Source of the DNA: Closterium sp. Naga37s-1
Taxonomy: Eukaryota > Streptophyta > Zygnematophyceae > Desmidiales > Closteriaceae
NCBI GenBank assembly: GCA_947471745.1
Contig: CANJKZ010000138.1
Span: forward strand, 1-64,000
DNA: 64,000 bases
Direction: 5' to 3'
The notes under the pieces: model-generated
The model's database searches: none
Told to the model about the DNA's origin: nothing
What the model saw: only the letters and a program-made list of their open reading frames with translations
Shown here: one piece after another, positions 1 through 12,594 of the stretch
Layout of the letters: each line of letters opens with the position of its first letter
Position numbering within the stretch: position 1 is the first letter of the stretch
Program-made: the position numbers and the translations under genes

Positions 1-189
1 TTCGCTGTCTTATTATAATGCTGCAGTAGCCGGGGAGAGAGAGGCGGGGTGGGTGCAAGGGTGCGGGGAGAGCGAGAGTGGTGAAGGAAGCATGGAGATG
101 TGTGCGAGGGTGAGAGAGTTGGTGTGGTTGATCGTCAACAGTCGTGCCACCCTTGACGCTTGTGAAATTTTGTATGTTGTATTCTCTCT

Positions 190-1528
190 AGGCATGCACG
201 CATGGCATGCACTCACACAGCATGCACTCACGTCATGCCACTCACGCCATGCACTCACGGCATGCACTCACGCCATGCACTCACGCCATGCACTCACGCC
301 ATGCACTCACGGCATGCACTCACGGCATGCACTCACGCCATGCACTCACGCCATGCACTCACGCCATGCATCACGCCATGCACTCACGCCATGCACTCAC
401 GCCATGCACTCACGGCATGCACTCACGCCATGCACTCACGCCATGCACTCATGCCAGGCATCTCACGCCATGCACTCACGCCATGCACTCACGCCATGCA
501 CTCACGCCATGCACTCACGCCATGCACTCACGCCATGCACTCACGCCATGCACTCACGCCATGCACTCACGCCATGCACTCACGCCATGCACTCACGCCA
601 TGCACTCACGGCATGCACTCACGCCATGCACTCACGGCATGCACTCACGGCATGCACTCACGCCATGCACTCACGCCATGCACTCACGCCATGCACTCAC
701 GCCATGCACTCACGCCATGCACTCACGCCATGCACTCACGCCATGCACTCACGCCATGCACTCACGCCATGCACTCACGCCATGCACTCACGCCATGCAC
801 TCACGCCATGCACTCACGCCATGCACTCACGCCATGCACTCACGGCATGCACTCACGCCATGCACTCACGCCATGCACTCATGCCAGGCACTCACGCCAT
901 GCACTCACGCCATGCACTCACGCCATGCACTCACGCCATGCACTCACGCCATGCACTCACGCCATGCCACTCACGCCATGCACTCACGCCATGCACTCAC
1001 GCCATGCACTCACGCCATGCACTCACGCCATGCACTCACGGCATGCACTCACGCCATGCACTCACGGCATGCACTCACGGCATGCACTCACGCCATGCAC
1101 TCACGCCATGCACTCACGCCATGCACTCACGGCATGCACTCACGCCATGCACTCACGCCATGCACTCACGCCATGCACTCACGGCATGCACTCACGCCAT
1201 GCACTCACGCCATGCACTCACGCCATGCACTCACGCCATGCACTCACGCCATGCACTCACGCCATGCACTCACGCCATGCACTCACCCCATGCACTCACG
1301 CCATGCACTCACGCCATGCACTCACGGCATGCACTCACGCCATGCACTCACGCCATGCACTCACGCCATGCACTCACGGCATGCACTCACGCCATGCACT
1401 CACGCCATGCACTCACGCCATGCACTCACGCCATGCACTCACGCCATGCACTCACGCCATGCACTCACGCCATGCACTCACCCCATGCACTCACGCCATG
1501 CACTCACGGCATGCACTCATGACTTGCA
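190..1528 (+). repeat. 13-bp minisatellite in CAND2-like intron, copy 1
   Basis: About 100 near-perfect tandem copies of CCATGCACTCACG, with variants CGGCATG, CACCCC and ATGCCAGG and a few 1-bp slips that shift phase. The unit has no stop codon in any forward frame, so long artefactual reading frames rich in HSRHALTPCTHAM run through it. It sits in the intron upstream of the RPAFHRY exon. The paralogous intron at 15870-16550 holds the same array with a different consensus. Confidence 0.95.
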
Positions 1529-1729
1529 CGCCTCAACTCTCCTCACCCTGCCGGTCCGTCCACTGGCTGTGAGCAGCGCGCCCCGCCTTCCACCGCTACC
1601 CTGCTGCTGCTGCTGCTGCTGCACTCTGCCTCCGCCTTCGCCTCTCTCCTCCTCACCCTCCACGTGCCCGCCGCCCTCTGGTCAGTGCATGTACTCTGTT
1701 CTTCTCACCCTGCACTTTTCTCCTTGCAC

Positions 1730-1830
1730 TATTCATGGCATTTGTTTCTTGGATAGTTGTTTTGAGTGGCATTGTGTTTCTTGAATAGTTGTTTGAGTGG
1801 CATTTGTTTCTTGAATAATTGTTTAAATGC
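1730..1830 (+). repeat. Short tandem repeat, about 3 units, in CAND2-like intron
   Basis: Three diverged copies of a unit of roughly 30-33 bp built on GGCATTTGTTTCTTG then ATAGTTGTTT. The paralogous intron near 16750-16790 has one copy, so this small array grew after the duplication. Confidence 0.7.
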
Positions 1831-2660
1831 CGCCAAAAACACGCCTTCATGAGCATCGATGGGTCTGCATGCGCATGCATGGATGTGCATTGGTATGCAT
1901 GCATGCATTTGCATGGGAATGGATGGGTATGCATGGGTGCTGCTGTGCCTCCTATCCAGCATGCGAGGGCTGGCAGTGTGTGTGTACTGGGCACTCTTCC
2001 CATCCGCTGCTCTACATCACCTTCCTTGCCGACTTCTTTCCAGGGGCCCTCTCCCTCCACTTGCCTTGCGTGCCCGGCACCCATCCCTACACGATATCCC
2101 TGCACCCATGCCTACACGCCATAGCCTGCAACCACGTGCATGCCACGACATGAGCAATTGGGGCGTGGGCCAATAAGCCGAGGCCTGCTAGATGGAGTCC
2201 CACCACAGAGGTGCTGGTGCTTCATGTTGTTTAGACCTACTTGAGCAACGGAGCTGCACTGCTGACCGTCAAACAAGCTACTGTGCCACTCCACTCTGAG
2301 AGTTGCCCCACTTGACTCCAATCCCTTACCTCTCCCAATCGCCACTTCCCATGCGTCTCTTCCTTCGCCACAGCATGCCACACTCTGCTGCCTCTGCCGC
2401 CACCTGCACTCACCCACCTGCCTGCAACTCGTTTCTTCCTCGTTCCCCTTGCCCTCCCCTTCTCTTCAACGCCCCTCATAGGACGAGGACACAGAGGTGG
2501 AGGATGCATACTACTCGGAAGATGAGGGAATGCAGGGGTCTTTGATGCCGATGGGGACTGGGACTGACCGTCTGCCCATGCTCCCATGTGAAGCGCCTCC
2601 GATTCATGTGCGTGCTCCACATCTGCTCGGCACGCCTCCTGATGTCCCACCCAATGTGAT

Positions 2661-3440
2661 TTATTCGTGTATAATGTAAAGTCTCCGCCATTTTTTTTTG
2701 GGTTGCGGAGCAACCTATTGCAATCGAATGGACCTAATTTTTTTTCACTATTTTTTTAAATAACCTAAAACACGGTTAAATGAAAAGAAGAAAACTTCGA
2801 ACAAAGTTGATAATCATACCTCTTATATGCCAGACTTAATTGGGCTTCATAAAAACTTAACTGGCCATGTATCCTTCTGTTGAATCAGTAGTGAAATGCA
2901 GTGAATGACCAACCAAAAGATCATTGTATTTCTCCTTGTGTATACCATCTAGTATACACGAGACGTAAGCATATTCATCAAATGAATTGATGAATATGTC
3001 TCCCAGTTTTAATTTGAACGAACTAATATTTTGTGTCAGTTACGAATGAATATTATAATACCGCTTCCCCAGCCTAGCATGGGGGGGAAGTCAGAAGTAT
3101 AAACAAAACCGTGACAAACGCAATACAGTCTGCAAATCCCAAACAAATATCTACACCGATCAAGTCCAGCTGAAAATGGCTTCACTGTCATAGTGGGGGC
3201 GCCACTCAACCTTTTGTGAAAATGATCGACAAGATATCTCTTCGAAATATGCAGACATGCATTACGGTTGCAACAAAAAGCACAGTACAAACAGAAATGA
3301 AAACAAAAAAAAATAACTCAAAATCATAATTAAACTCAAACAATTGCACTACAAGTTGTACGACAAAATCGTTTCATGCCTGTTACAAATCCCAAATGGG
3401 ACTTAGCGAAGGATCGCCTCAGGGTTTGATCACAGAGTAA
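2661..3440. other. AT-rich intergenic stretch, nothing recognised
   Basis: Base composition changes sharply from the GC-rich neighbours to AT-rich here. I see no convincing exon, RNA gene or element end. It lies between the end of the CAND2-like homology and the left LTR of the first Copia, and has no counterpart in the second duplication unit. Confidence 0.6.
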
Positions 3441-3792
3441 TGTTGCAGCGGAAGTTTGAATCTCAGGTCAGAGTGAATGTAAATGACTGAGTTGATAATA
3501 GTATGCATACATCGAGTTTATATAAGAATACAGGGGAATACGAAAAGTCATAGACTAGCCATGTACTCTAAGGGGTACATTCCTTTATTACAACCGAATT
3601 CAAACCGTGCGGCGCGGGAACCCGTTTCAAACCTGTTCCCGCTCTTTTCACTTCAAATGTGTTCTGCCTGCATCGGTCTGGTCAGACGGTTGCTGCGTCG
3701 CTTCGACTCTTCTGACTCCTCGACTTCGTACTCGGTCGAGTCGGCTCCTGCAGCATACAGGAATGCCTTCTCATAAACTTCATATCGTAACA
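3441..3792 (-). repeat. 3' LTR of Copia 1
   Basis: About 352 bp, beginning TGTTGCAGCGG and ending CGTAACA on the plus strand. It matches 9826-10189 almost throughout, and both contain the segment TGAATGTAAATGACTGAG. Confidence 0.92.
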
Positions 3793-3799
3793 CTCCCCT

Positions 3800-6700
3800 T
3801 CATTCCTGGACGCGAGTAGAGCTGACTCGCTTGACTACTCCGGTGAGATCAGAGCAGTGCTTGTACTGCTGACGTGGCAGGCGCTTGGTGAGGAAGTCTG
3901 CTGCCATCTCTGTAGTCGAGCAGTAGGCGAGGTCAACTTTGCCTTGGTCGATTTCGCCCTTGACGAAAAAGTACCGAAGCGCGATGTGCTTCGTGCGGTT
4001 CACGAAACCTGGCTTGTTCGCGATCCTGATGGCACTCTGGTTGTCGCAGTGAAGGCGAAAGGTAGGCGAAGTTGGAATTTTCGCGTCCTGTAGCAACTCC
4101 TGCAGGTACAGGCCTTCGCGGACTGCTGCTGTCGCGGCGATGTATTCTGCTTCAGCCGATGACAGGGCAACCAGCTCCTGCTTCTGCGAGTTCCAGGAGA
4201 TTGGCCCAGTTGGTTCCAAGCGAAAAACGAAGCCGGTTCAGGACCGTCGATTTGCAGGATCAGCTGCATGATCTGCGTCCACGTAGCCGTTGAGATTGAA
4301 GGAGGTGGTAGTCAGTGTGGAGTAGGAGAGCCCAATGTCAGGAGTGGAGATGAAGTACTGCAGGGCGCGCTCCAGGTCCAGCTGGTTCTCAGCTACTGGC
4401 TTGCGAGAGTACTGCGCCAGTTGGCTGGCGATGTACGAAAGGTCGGGTCGGCTGGTGACAAAGGCGAATAGCAGGCACCCCAACTTCTGCTGGTACATTT
4501 GGAGTCCTGCGGGCGACAGAGGTTTGTTGTCCGGTTTGTAGTTGGTGCTGGGGCTGCGGTAGGGAGTTGAGAGTGGTGCAGGAAAGATGTTGAAGCGTTC
4601 CCCCAGCTGCTCTGCGTACTTGGGAGGCTGACAGATGGATTGCTTCTGGCGCGTAAGTGATGTTTAACCCCAAAAACTGCTTCACTTCGAGGTTGATGGT
4701 GATGTCCACGCGCTGCGCCAGGTTCTCCTGAAAATGATCGAGGAGTTTGTTGCAGGTGCCCGTGTACAGTAGGTCGTCGACGTAGACTGTCAGGAGGATG
4801 TAATCGCCGCTGAAGTGAAGGCGATACATTCCCGGGTCGTGTGGGAGCTGCTTGAAACCGATTTCGAGGAGGATTTTGTGCAGATGCTGCTGCCAGAGAT
4901 GAGGCGCCTGCTTGATCCCGTAGAGGGACTTCTTCAATTGACAGACCCTGGGATCACCCTCTCCGTAGCTGTGCGGCTGCTCCACAAAGATGGTGGCATC
5001 CACCAACGCGTACAAGAACGCGTTCTTCACGTCGATCTGTCGCAGTGGTAGGTGCTTCGCGGCGGCAATGGCGAGCAGAATCCGGACAGAGGTGTGGCGA
5101 CTGACGGGAACGAAGGTTTGATCGAAGTCGACGCCGTGGCGCTGATCGTACCCGCGTATGACCCAGTGTGCCTTGAAACGCTCGATATTGCCGTCAGTGT
5201 TAGTTTTCAGGCAAAAAAACCCCACTTCCCGCTGAGCACCCTCCTCCCCTTCACTGCTGCACGATCGACTAGGACCCAGGTGTCACGTGATTCCAGCGCC
5301 TTGAGCTCCGCATCCATCGCAGCAACGCCACTCCTTGGCGTGAGGACCGGTTAGGGCCTGGCGAGGATTCTTTGGCTCCACAGCCCGTGCAAGGGTAGAG
5401 ACGGATGTGTGCAGGCCGAAGAGTTGAAGGCCTGACACAGTGGTGGTGTCTGTGTTGGTGGGGACTTCCACCACGTCGTCGTCTCTGCTCTCATAGCCGG
5501 GTGCTACGGTGCTTGGCTCTGCTTGGTGCCGGTGATGGTCCTGGCGTAGGGGTCATCGTCGCTGTCGTCGTCGTCGTCGTCGTCGCGCGGGCGAGGCGGG
5601 ATGCTGGGATGTTCGTCGGTGTCGTCGCGGTCCAGCGCTGCTGCTGCTGCTGCTTCATCTTCTGGAGTCGGAAAGCTGCGGCCGCTGTTGACGTAGCCGC
5701 GTGCCTGGTTGCAGCGCTCGTCCTCGATCCACTGCTTCAGGGTGAGTCGCTCGTAGAAAAGAATGTCACGTGCAGGAACGATTTCCTTGCTGTCGATGTC
5801 AAGAATGAGCCATCCTCTGTGTTCGTGACTGAGCCCCAGATGAACTCCCCATCGCGCACGATGAACGAACTTGCCGATTGTTGCCGAGGTCGGCCGATAT
5901 TGCACCATGCACCCCCAAACCCTCAGCATGGAGGGGTCTCCCCTTGAGCCGGTCCACTTCATGTGAGGGGACAGGTTATCCCTGTTGGCAGTGGTGGAGA
6001 GAAGGTTGTGCAGGCGCACCGCGTGGTTCATGGCGTACGACCAAAACTTCTTTGGCAGGCCGGACTGATTCATGATGGCGCGGACTTTGGTCATGACCGT
6101 GCGATTGACCCTCTCGGCAACACCTTGCTGCTGATGAGCATAGGGGAGAGAAATCTCATGCTTAATCCCCTTCTCGGTGAGGACGCTCTCCAGCTCATTG
6201 CTGCGAAATTCCTTTGCCCCATCACTCTGCCAAATCTTCAGTTTCCTTCCTGACTGGCGCTGCGCGTGCGCGAGGAAGATGCGGAATGCCTCCGGGGCCT
6301 TGGAGCGAGCGTCGACGTTGGCGACCCACACGTGGCGCGAGTAGGCATCGATGAAGGTCAGCGTGTATTTTTCGCCGTTGAGTCCGTCGCAGGTGAGCAC
6401 GATGAAGTCACTGTACACCTTCTCCAGCTTCTTGTAGCGGTTGGTGCTTGGCTCCAGGGAGGGATAGGCGGTGTGAGAAAGTGCGGCTGTAGGGCAGACA
6501 GTGCAGGTGGTCGGATGAGGGGTGGTGTGCTGTAATTCCGTTCCGTCGGGGCGCAGTAGTGCTCCTGGTGGGAAAACTTTGGCGCGGAGGCAGTTAGCGA
6601 GAGTCTGGCGCGAGGGGTGGCCCATCCGCTGATGCCAAAGGTCATCTTCGGCGCGAATGCCGGAGGTGCGCTTGTAGCGGGCGTGTTGTTCCGCTATTTC

Positions 6701-9700
6701 TGCTTCCGTGAGTTGCGGTATCCGGAGTGGAGGTTCTTCTTCTTCTCCTGGTTCTGCTTCGTTGTCTGGCCCCTCTGCTTCTGCTTCTGCCGTTGTCTCT
6801 CCTTCTGCAGGTGCCGTTGTGAGATAAAGGGCGAGAAATTCGCGGTCGGGGATGATGGTGAGCGGGGTCGTGGTGCCTTCGATGAAGCGCGCGAACGGAT
6901 CTGGGCGGGAGATTGGACCAAGTGAGTCCCGCGGAGGTGTTGGTGGTATGTTCCCCTCCTCAATCTCTGACCAGGGATCGCTCCAACGATGAGGTGAGCG
7001 AGGTCGTTCGCGAGTGCGTGGGGGTCGTCCGAGAGGAATGACAGCGCGGGGTGGTGCGTCTCCGCATTCTGCTTGCATCTCTCGTTCAGCTTCCTCCAAC
7101 TCTTCATGCGTGAGCTCCCCTTCCTCGGGTTCTGCTGTGCCCCAGCCTCCCGTGGTGGCGGTGCCGCTGGCGCTGGCTCCCCATGCTCCAGTGGCGGATG
7201 CCCAGGTTGCGCCGTGTTCTGGGTTGGTATCCTCGTCGCCCCATCCTCCGCGTGCTGATTGTTCATCCCATCCTGCCGCGATGCGATCCTCATACACTTT
7301 TTGTTTCTTTTCCGCCCGGGCCTTATCCTGTTCTTCCTTGACGCTCAGCTCCTCTGGTGCGTCAGGGTCCTTCCAGGTTGGATCAATCTCGTGACGGTAG
7401 TATTCGCGGGTGTATGGGCGCGGTTCTCCGTCTTCGTCGAGGGTGGTGGTGTTGGCTTCTAGAACGAAGCGGAGGGTGTCCGAATAGGGCCTTGGTCTGT
7501 CCACCCGCGACTGCCCGAATTGTTTATTTGGCTCACCGAAGATGCGGTGAGATGACACGGCGAGTTCTTCACGTGTCATGCCTGTAGGTTCTGCCTCAGC
7601 GCTCTCCGCCTCCTGAATTGCGGCGTACTCCCGTTCAACTTGCTCCGTGCGGCTTGCCGTGGGTGTGTGGCATGTTGTGCACAACCCATTGATATATGGC
7701 TCGTGCAGGTTGATCTCGCGGGGATGAGGACTGCGGCGAACCCATGGTCGACCGTCCGGATGCTCCCATGATTCTTTGTTCATGAATGCGAACTCGAGGG
7801 GAACGAGGTCCACGAGTTCGTCTGACGACGCTTGGCAGGAGGGTACGTCGAAGTCCAGGATGTAGATCCCGTTGATTGAACGGGCTCGTCCGAGGTATTT
7901 GAACGACTCGGGAGGTGTGTCTGGGGGAGCGTAGGTGAGGATGAGGTCGCGCGTGGCAAGATCCGTGTTAATTATGACTCCACAGTCGCGGAGTTGACCA
8001 GCTGATAGTAGATTGAAGCGGAGGTTCGGGACGTAGAGGACGTCGTTGAAGGAGATGTGAGTGTTGCTATCTCGTGCTTGCAGGACGACGATGCCTTGGG
8101 AATTGGCGCGCAGCTGCTCGTTGTTGGCGACTGTGACGTAGGTTGCGAGGGCGCGACTCAGGTTCGAGACGTATCGCGTCGATCCCACCATATGCTGTCC
8201 GCAGCAGCTGTCCAGGTACCAGGTGTTGTAGTTGTCGGTGTTGTTCCTGCGCAGAAGCAGCGCCAGTCGCGGAGTCACCAGTGTTGACTTGTAGCGCCTG
8301 TGGAAGGAAGGGTCTTCTTCTTCCTTCCATCCCACCGGTACGTAGTGCTGATTGTCGTGTGGCGGGCTTTCCCGCAGAGTGATTGGCTGATTCCAATCCT
8401 GCTCGTCCTCGTCATACAGGTAATAGTGATCTTCAGTGAGGGGATTATTCCAACCCTCTTCTGGTTCCAGAAGTCTTCCTTGGACTTCGGTTTCTTCGTC
8501 AGGCTCAGTAGTGCGGCGTCGGCGCGTCGCCATGTTCGCGATGATGTTTCTGGGAGCTCCTGACTGAGATCCTTGGCTTTGTTGGTGTTGGTGCTGTGCA
8601 GGAGGGCGAACTGTCTGATGCTGAGGCTGAGAGTGACGAGTGTCTTGTCGGCCGACCCAGTTGTTGTGGTGAGTGGAATTTGGGTGGCGGAAGTTGGATC
8701 GGGATTTGCATCGATCCGTTGAATGTCCGAAGACTTTGCATATTTTGCAATAATGGCACCTTGGCTGTCGTCGCTCTTCTCGGTTGTCTGCGTAGAAGGC
8801 GAGGCGCTCTCGGCGCGGCGCGGAGCTTGTTCTGCTCGAGTCCATGTCCTGCTGTTCGGACAGGAGTGCGGCGCATAGCGCGGCTTCTGAGATGATTCCT
8901 CGCTGTCGGAGTAGCGCTTTACAGGGCTTCCACTCTGGCCCGAGTCCTTGAAGGACTATGTTGACGAAGATCTCTTCCGAGATTGTACTCCCATGCTTCG
9001 TGATCTGGTCACGGATGTTACGACAGCGGTTAATATACGGATTTGCCTTCTCCCCGTGCCCCATTTTTATCTCCAGGAGTTGCTGCAGAAGCCTGCTGGC
9101 GGTGACCGAATCCTTCGGCTGATAAACTTCAACGAGATGCTTCCAAGCTTCCAAGGCTGGAGCGTCGCTCTCCTTGTAGGAGCGAATGTTGAGTTGTTCC
9201 GCAGGCGTCATATTGCGAAGCAGCACACTGTAGGCCATGAGGGACTCGCTGTAGTACTGAGCCCTGGCGACTTCGGTGTTTTCCACCGGTTTAGAGTAGG
9301 AGCGTCGAAGTAGTGGTAGATCTGCGCCGTTTGTAGGAGGAGCTCAAGCTCGAAACTCCATGTGTAGAAGTCCTTGCCGTCGAACGCGGCAGTAGTTTTG
9401 ATTTTTGAAACGCTAAGAAAGCGTGCTTGCGCAGAGTTGATAGCTTCATCACTTGGACGGGGGGCAGTTGTTGTTCATTTGTCTGTGTCGAAGGAGAAGG
9501 TGTGCGCGGTGGTATCACGGCTTTTCTCAGCCGGTTGTCCAGGTTGTGCTGGTTGGGAAGAGGTTCCCGCATCGCCTTTGCACAGGTCTTGGAGTTCTTT
9601 CTCCATGGTTGAAAGTCGAGCGAAGAATTGCTCGAGGGCGGCAGAGCCGATCGTGGTTGTCGCCTCATTTGTCGCAGCCGGGTTGGATTGTCCTTCAGCC

Positions 9701-9783
9701 GTTAGATTAGGCCTCCGGATCCTCCGGCCATCTTGGTCTTGGAGCGTGTGCCGCTCGGCAGATCTTGGTTCGGCGAATTTCAC
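3800..9783 (-). pseudogene. gag-pol region of Copia 1 (fossil)
   Basis: Fossil Copia polyprotein. Landmarks on the minus strand: a gag N-terminal segment near 9783-9475, a retrotransposon-gag region with the QQLLEIKMG segment, a CX2CX4HX4C knuckle near 8740, the protease near 8215, the pre-integrase segment with FNLLSAGQL near 8000, then an Asp/Glu/Trp/Gly-rich spacer of roughly 430 residues that ordinary Copia elements lack, the integrase zinc motif HQRMGHPS near 6570-6625, the integrase core, RT, and RNase H ending near 3800. All modules are represented, but the region is not a continuous coding unit. Confidence 0.9.
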
Positions 9784-9825
9784 GGAAGTGAGGTTGCGAA
9801 GAATCTCTGAGTAGCTCTCATACCA

Positions 9826-10189
9826 TGTTACAATCTCATAGCAGCGGATGTTTGAATCTCAGGTCAGAGTGAATGTAAATGACTGAGTTGATAATAGCAT
9901 GCATACATCGAGTTTATATAAGAATACAGGGGAATACGAAAAGTCCTAGACTAGCCATGTACTATAAGGGGTACATTCCCTTATTACAACCGAATTCAAA
10001 CCGTGCGGCGCGGGAACCCGTTTCAAACCTGTTGCCGCTCTTTTCACTTCAAATGTTTCTGCCTGCATCGGTCTTGGTCAGACGGTTGCTGCGTCGCTTC
10101 GACTCTTCTGACTCCTCGACTTCGTACTCGGTAGAGTCGGCTCCTGCAGCATACAGGAATGCCTTCTCATAAAACTTCATATCGTAACA
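9826..10189 (-). repeat. 5' LTR of Copia 1
   Basis: About 364 bp, from TGTTACAATCTC to CGTAACA on the plus strand, matching the repeat at 3441-3792. The primer-binding site lies immediately to its left, which fixes the element's orientation as minus. Confidence 0.92.
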
Positions 10190-11034
10190 CATCCCATCCC
10201 ACCAATGAACCAGTATCTGCAATAACAAAGTAATGGATAAGACGGAACAAAGAAGTCTAGAGAGCTATACATAAGAAGCTTATGACGGGAAGGTAAGAAA
10301 AGTGCACTCTTGAATCAAAAACAGAAAATGACATTTGAAAATAATGATGCTATGAAGGAGATAGCATAGGGTGAAAGAGAAAGGAAACACATCATATAAA
10401 AAGCCAGCGATTGTAATCCTCGATAGTATTTCGAGTAACAAGAAGAATGAAGGAACGAAAGATAAGACGAGGAAGGAAGAAAGAAGAACATACGGTTGAC
10501 TTGAAGAGAGGCGACGACTGAAAAGGGAAGTAACAAATGAACGTCAACTTAGGAAGAAAGGAGCAGAGAAGAAACTACGAAAGCATCTAAAGAATAACGG
10601 AGGAGAAAAGGTAAGACATGTAGGAAAACGACGCAAGAAGAGGAAAGAGAAAGGAAGCGAAAGCAATAAAGGAACGTAGGAAAAACGACGACATCAAGGC
10701 GATCTAGGACTGATTGCGATTGATCGGATCGGTTCGTCGCTTGCAATCGGCATTCCACCTCGCATCGCGCGATCTGGCGAATCAATTGCGCCGTAAATTG
10801 GCAGCACCACCACCGTGTCTTCCGTGCTAGTGACTCGTGCCTTCCGCACGATTACACAGTAGCCCACTTCTCTCGCCAAATGACGACATACTCTATAGCA
10901 GCGAGAAAAGGCGAAACTCGGTGGGGCTAGTTATCAATCGCGCATGTCGCCATCAAATCCAAATTTGCGATCCAAATTCTGCGTCAGATTGAGGCGATCG
11001 ATCGCAATCGCTCGCCTCAAACGTTTGGAGATAG
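10190..11034. other. Intergenic stretch, purine-rich part 10300-10690
   Basis: No gene seen. From about 10300 to 10690 the plus strand is strongly purine-rich (AAAGGAAG, GAAGAAAG and similar). From about 10700 the composition becomes mixed, with several GCGATCG and CGATCGATC motifs. Homology with the upstream region of the second At2g33490-like gene begins near 11035. Confidence 0.6.
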
Positions 11035-11706
11035 ACCCTAACCTGTACTTCCTCCATTTCTTGGTGCATTCCTCACTTGTTTGTTCCAAAGCATAAAGGT
11101 GTGTAGGGAGAGATTTGCTATAATAACGAGTTCCGTCAAATTGTTTGCTCACGTAGTGTTGATTTGCAGTAATGGTCGTCGCTGGCGGAGATTGATTTTT
11201 CAGGCGTCGCACAGGCAGAGCACAGTCCAGCACGTACTTGCCTCCTCCCGCGCATCTCGTAGCCTCGCAGTGTCCGTCGTCGGGTCGAACGCGCAGCGTA
11301 CTGTAGTGTTCTCGTGTGGTGCGCCAAGGGATGGGCGCATCGAGGTTGTCGCTTTGGCCGCGTCACCCGCGCTGAGGCCGCCTGGCAGCGCGCCCGCCGC
11401 CCCGCCGCTGCACGGCCCGCCTCTGCGCTCGCGTTTTTTTTCACGAACGATTCAGTCGAATGCGAACCGGCAAACTCGCAGCGACGTCATTACCTTAGGT
11501 TATCAAGATGCAGCTGCCGCCGCCTCCAAGGCCGCCCTCAACCTCCCGAATAGCCATCGGCAGCGGAGAGTAATGTCGCGCGCACCGCGGGTCTAGTCAC
11601 ACCACCACAAGACGAGAGGGGAAAGACGCGGCTAGCCCCCGTAGTGCGTAGGCCTTTTCGCCCTAACAGTGCGCCCGCGCTAAAGCACTGTGGTGGCGGC
11701 GGCGGC
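11035..11706 (+). promoter_or_regulatory. Upstream region shared by both At2g33490-like copies (copy 1)
   Basis: About 670 bp paralogous to 25862-26887. Shared blocks include CTAACCTGTACT, GTGCATTCCTCACT, the GC-rich segment around 11255-11430 and the sequence around ATAGCCATCGGCAGCGGAG just ahead of the ATG. The conservation suggests it holds the promoter and 5' leader. No individual element (TATA box, initiator) is convincing. Confidence 0.45.
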
Positions 11707-12129
11707 ATGAAGCAGTGGAAGCGGCTGACTAGGCTGGCGGCGAAGGGCAAAGCAGCCGATGCGCGCACAGCGGAGAGGGCCTCGGGGACGCCGGCAGGCG
11801 CGCAGCAGGCGGGCGGAACGGGCAGAATGAGAAGCAGCAGCGCGGCAGAGGGGATAAGGGGCATGGCGGTGACGCAGACAGACTCCATAGAGGACGAGTT
11901 TCAACAGGGCTTGCAGGTGCGTGGGGCATTCACCCAAGCATGCACCACGCAGCCATGCACCACTCCCCATCCCCACTGCTCCATACCCCATGCCCGATAC
12001 CCCGTGCCCCGTATCATGCCCCGTGCCCAATGCCCCACGTCCCATGCCCCATGCTCTGTGCCCCATGCCCCATGCGCCATGGATGGCAGGAGGTGGGGGA
12101 GATGAGGGACAAATACGAGCGCCTGCTGG

Positions 12130-12215
12130 CAGCCGTGGCGGACGCACAGGAGAGAGCAGCAGGTGCGCCCTTGGGTGGACGTTGAGAGCAGCAGGTGCGC
12201 TCTTGGGTGGACGTT
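12130..12215 (+). repeat. 32-bp direct duplication of the exon 2/intron 2 boundary
   Basis: The exon end GAGAGCAGCAG plus the donor and about 21 intronic bases (GTGCGCCCTTGGGTGGACGT) occurs twice, giving donors at 12163 and 12195. The full-length copy has this junction once (27656/27657). Confidence 0.85.
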
Positions 12216-12594
12216 GAAGCGTGTGCAGTTGAACTAGTACTCAATCCTTCCTTGCACCCCCACCCGCTCTCGCTTCTCTCTGTCCGTGCAAGCCCAGCCC
12301 CACCGCATGCTCACATCCCTCGCTGCATCCCCCCCCCCCCCCTCTCCCCTCATTACCGCATTCGTGCCACCGCCACTCGCTCCTTCGCCATCCACTTTGC
12401 ACGCCCTGCCACCCTACCTCTCATCCCGCCCCTCTCTTTCCCCCCTGCGCGCATCAGAGTGTGCGGAGGCGCTGCACCAGCTGGCGGCGGTGGTGGCGGA
12501 CGCCTTTGGCGGAGTGGAGGAGGGCAGCGCCGGGGACACCCTCCTGGCCGCCGCCGCTGTCGATGGCCTCTTAGCTGAGCTGCTCTACTTCCAT

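Larger units (their letters stand above)
1..2660 (+). pseudogene. CAND2/CAND8-like (TPRA1/GPR175 family) membrane protein, decayed 3' end, copy 1
   Basis: This is the 3' part of a seven-helix membrane protein of the plant CAND2/CAND8 group (animal TPRA1/GPR175), recognised through its paralogue at 14603-18192. Base 1 corresponds to base 15257 in the other copy, just inside the intron that follows the RDALP exon. Three exon remnants are visible: the RPAFHRY exon near 1577-1679, the MRGLAVCVYWALF exon near 1961-2042, and the acidic tail exon starting DEDTEVEDAYYSE near 2483. Each carries a small indel relative to the other copy (an extra C after HRY, an extra base after YWALFP, a changed EMRD segment), so this copy cannot make the family C-terminus. 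The 13-bp satellite at about 190-1525 fills the intron before the RPAFHRY exon. Family homology stops near 2660. Upstream exons would lie left of the window. Family assignment is strong and pseudogene status likely, unless the indels are assembly errors. Confidence 0.72.
3441..10189 (-). mobile_element. Ty1/Copia LTR retrotransposon 1 (fossil)
   Basis: A 6.75-kb Copia element on the minus strand with LTRs of about 350-360 bp at both ends, both TG...CA. A primer-binding site (minus strand TGGTATGAGAGC at 9814-9825, like initiator tRNA-Met) abuts the 5' LTR, and a purine tract near 3793-3805 abuts the 3' LTR. Order along the minus strand: gag (about 9783-8650) ending in a CCHC zinc knuckle, aspartic protease, a long acidic spacer, integrase, reverse transcriptase with YVDD, RNase H near 3800. 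The domain order protease-integrase-RT-RNase H defines Copia. The coding part is broken, by a handful of interruptions. The 5-bp flanks do not match, so no target duplication is seen. The LTRs differ at a dozen or so places including indels, so it is the oldest of the three Copia elements here. Confidence 0.93.

Noticed and set aside
190-1528. CRISPR-like array
   Set aside because: Repeats are directly contiguous without unique spacers, and the context is eukaryotic.
53-1784. Three overlapping long open frames (about 460-525 codons) across the 13-bp satellite
   Set aside because: They exist because the repeat unit has no stop in any frame. Protein is pure repeat and lies in a CAND2-like intron.
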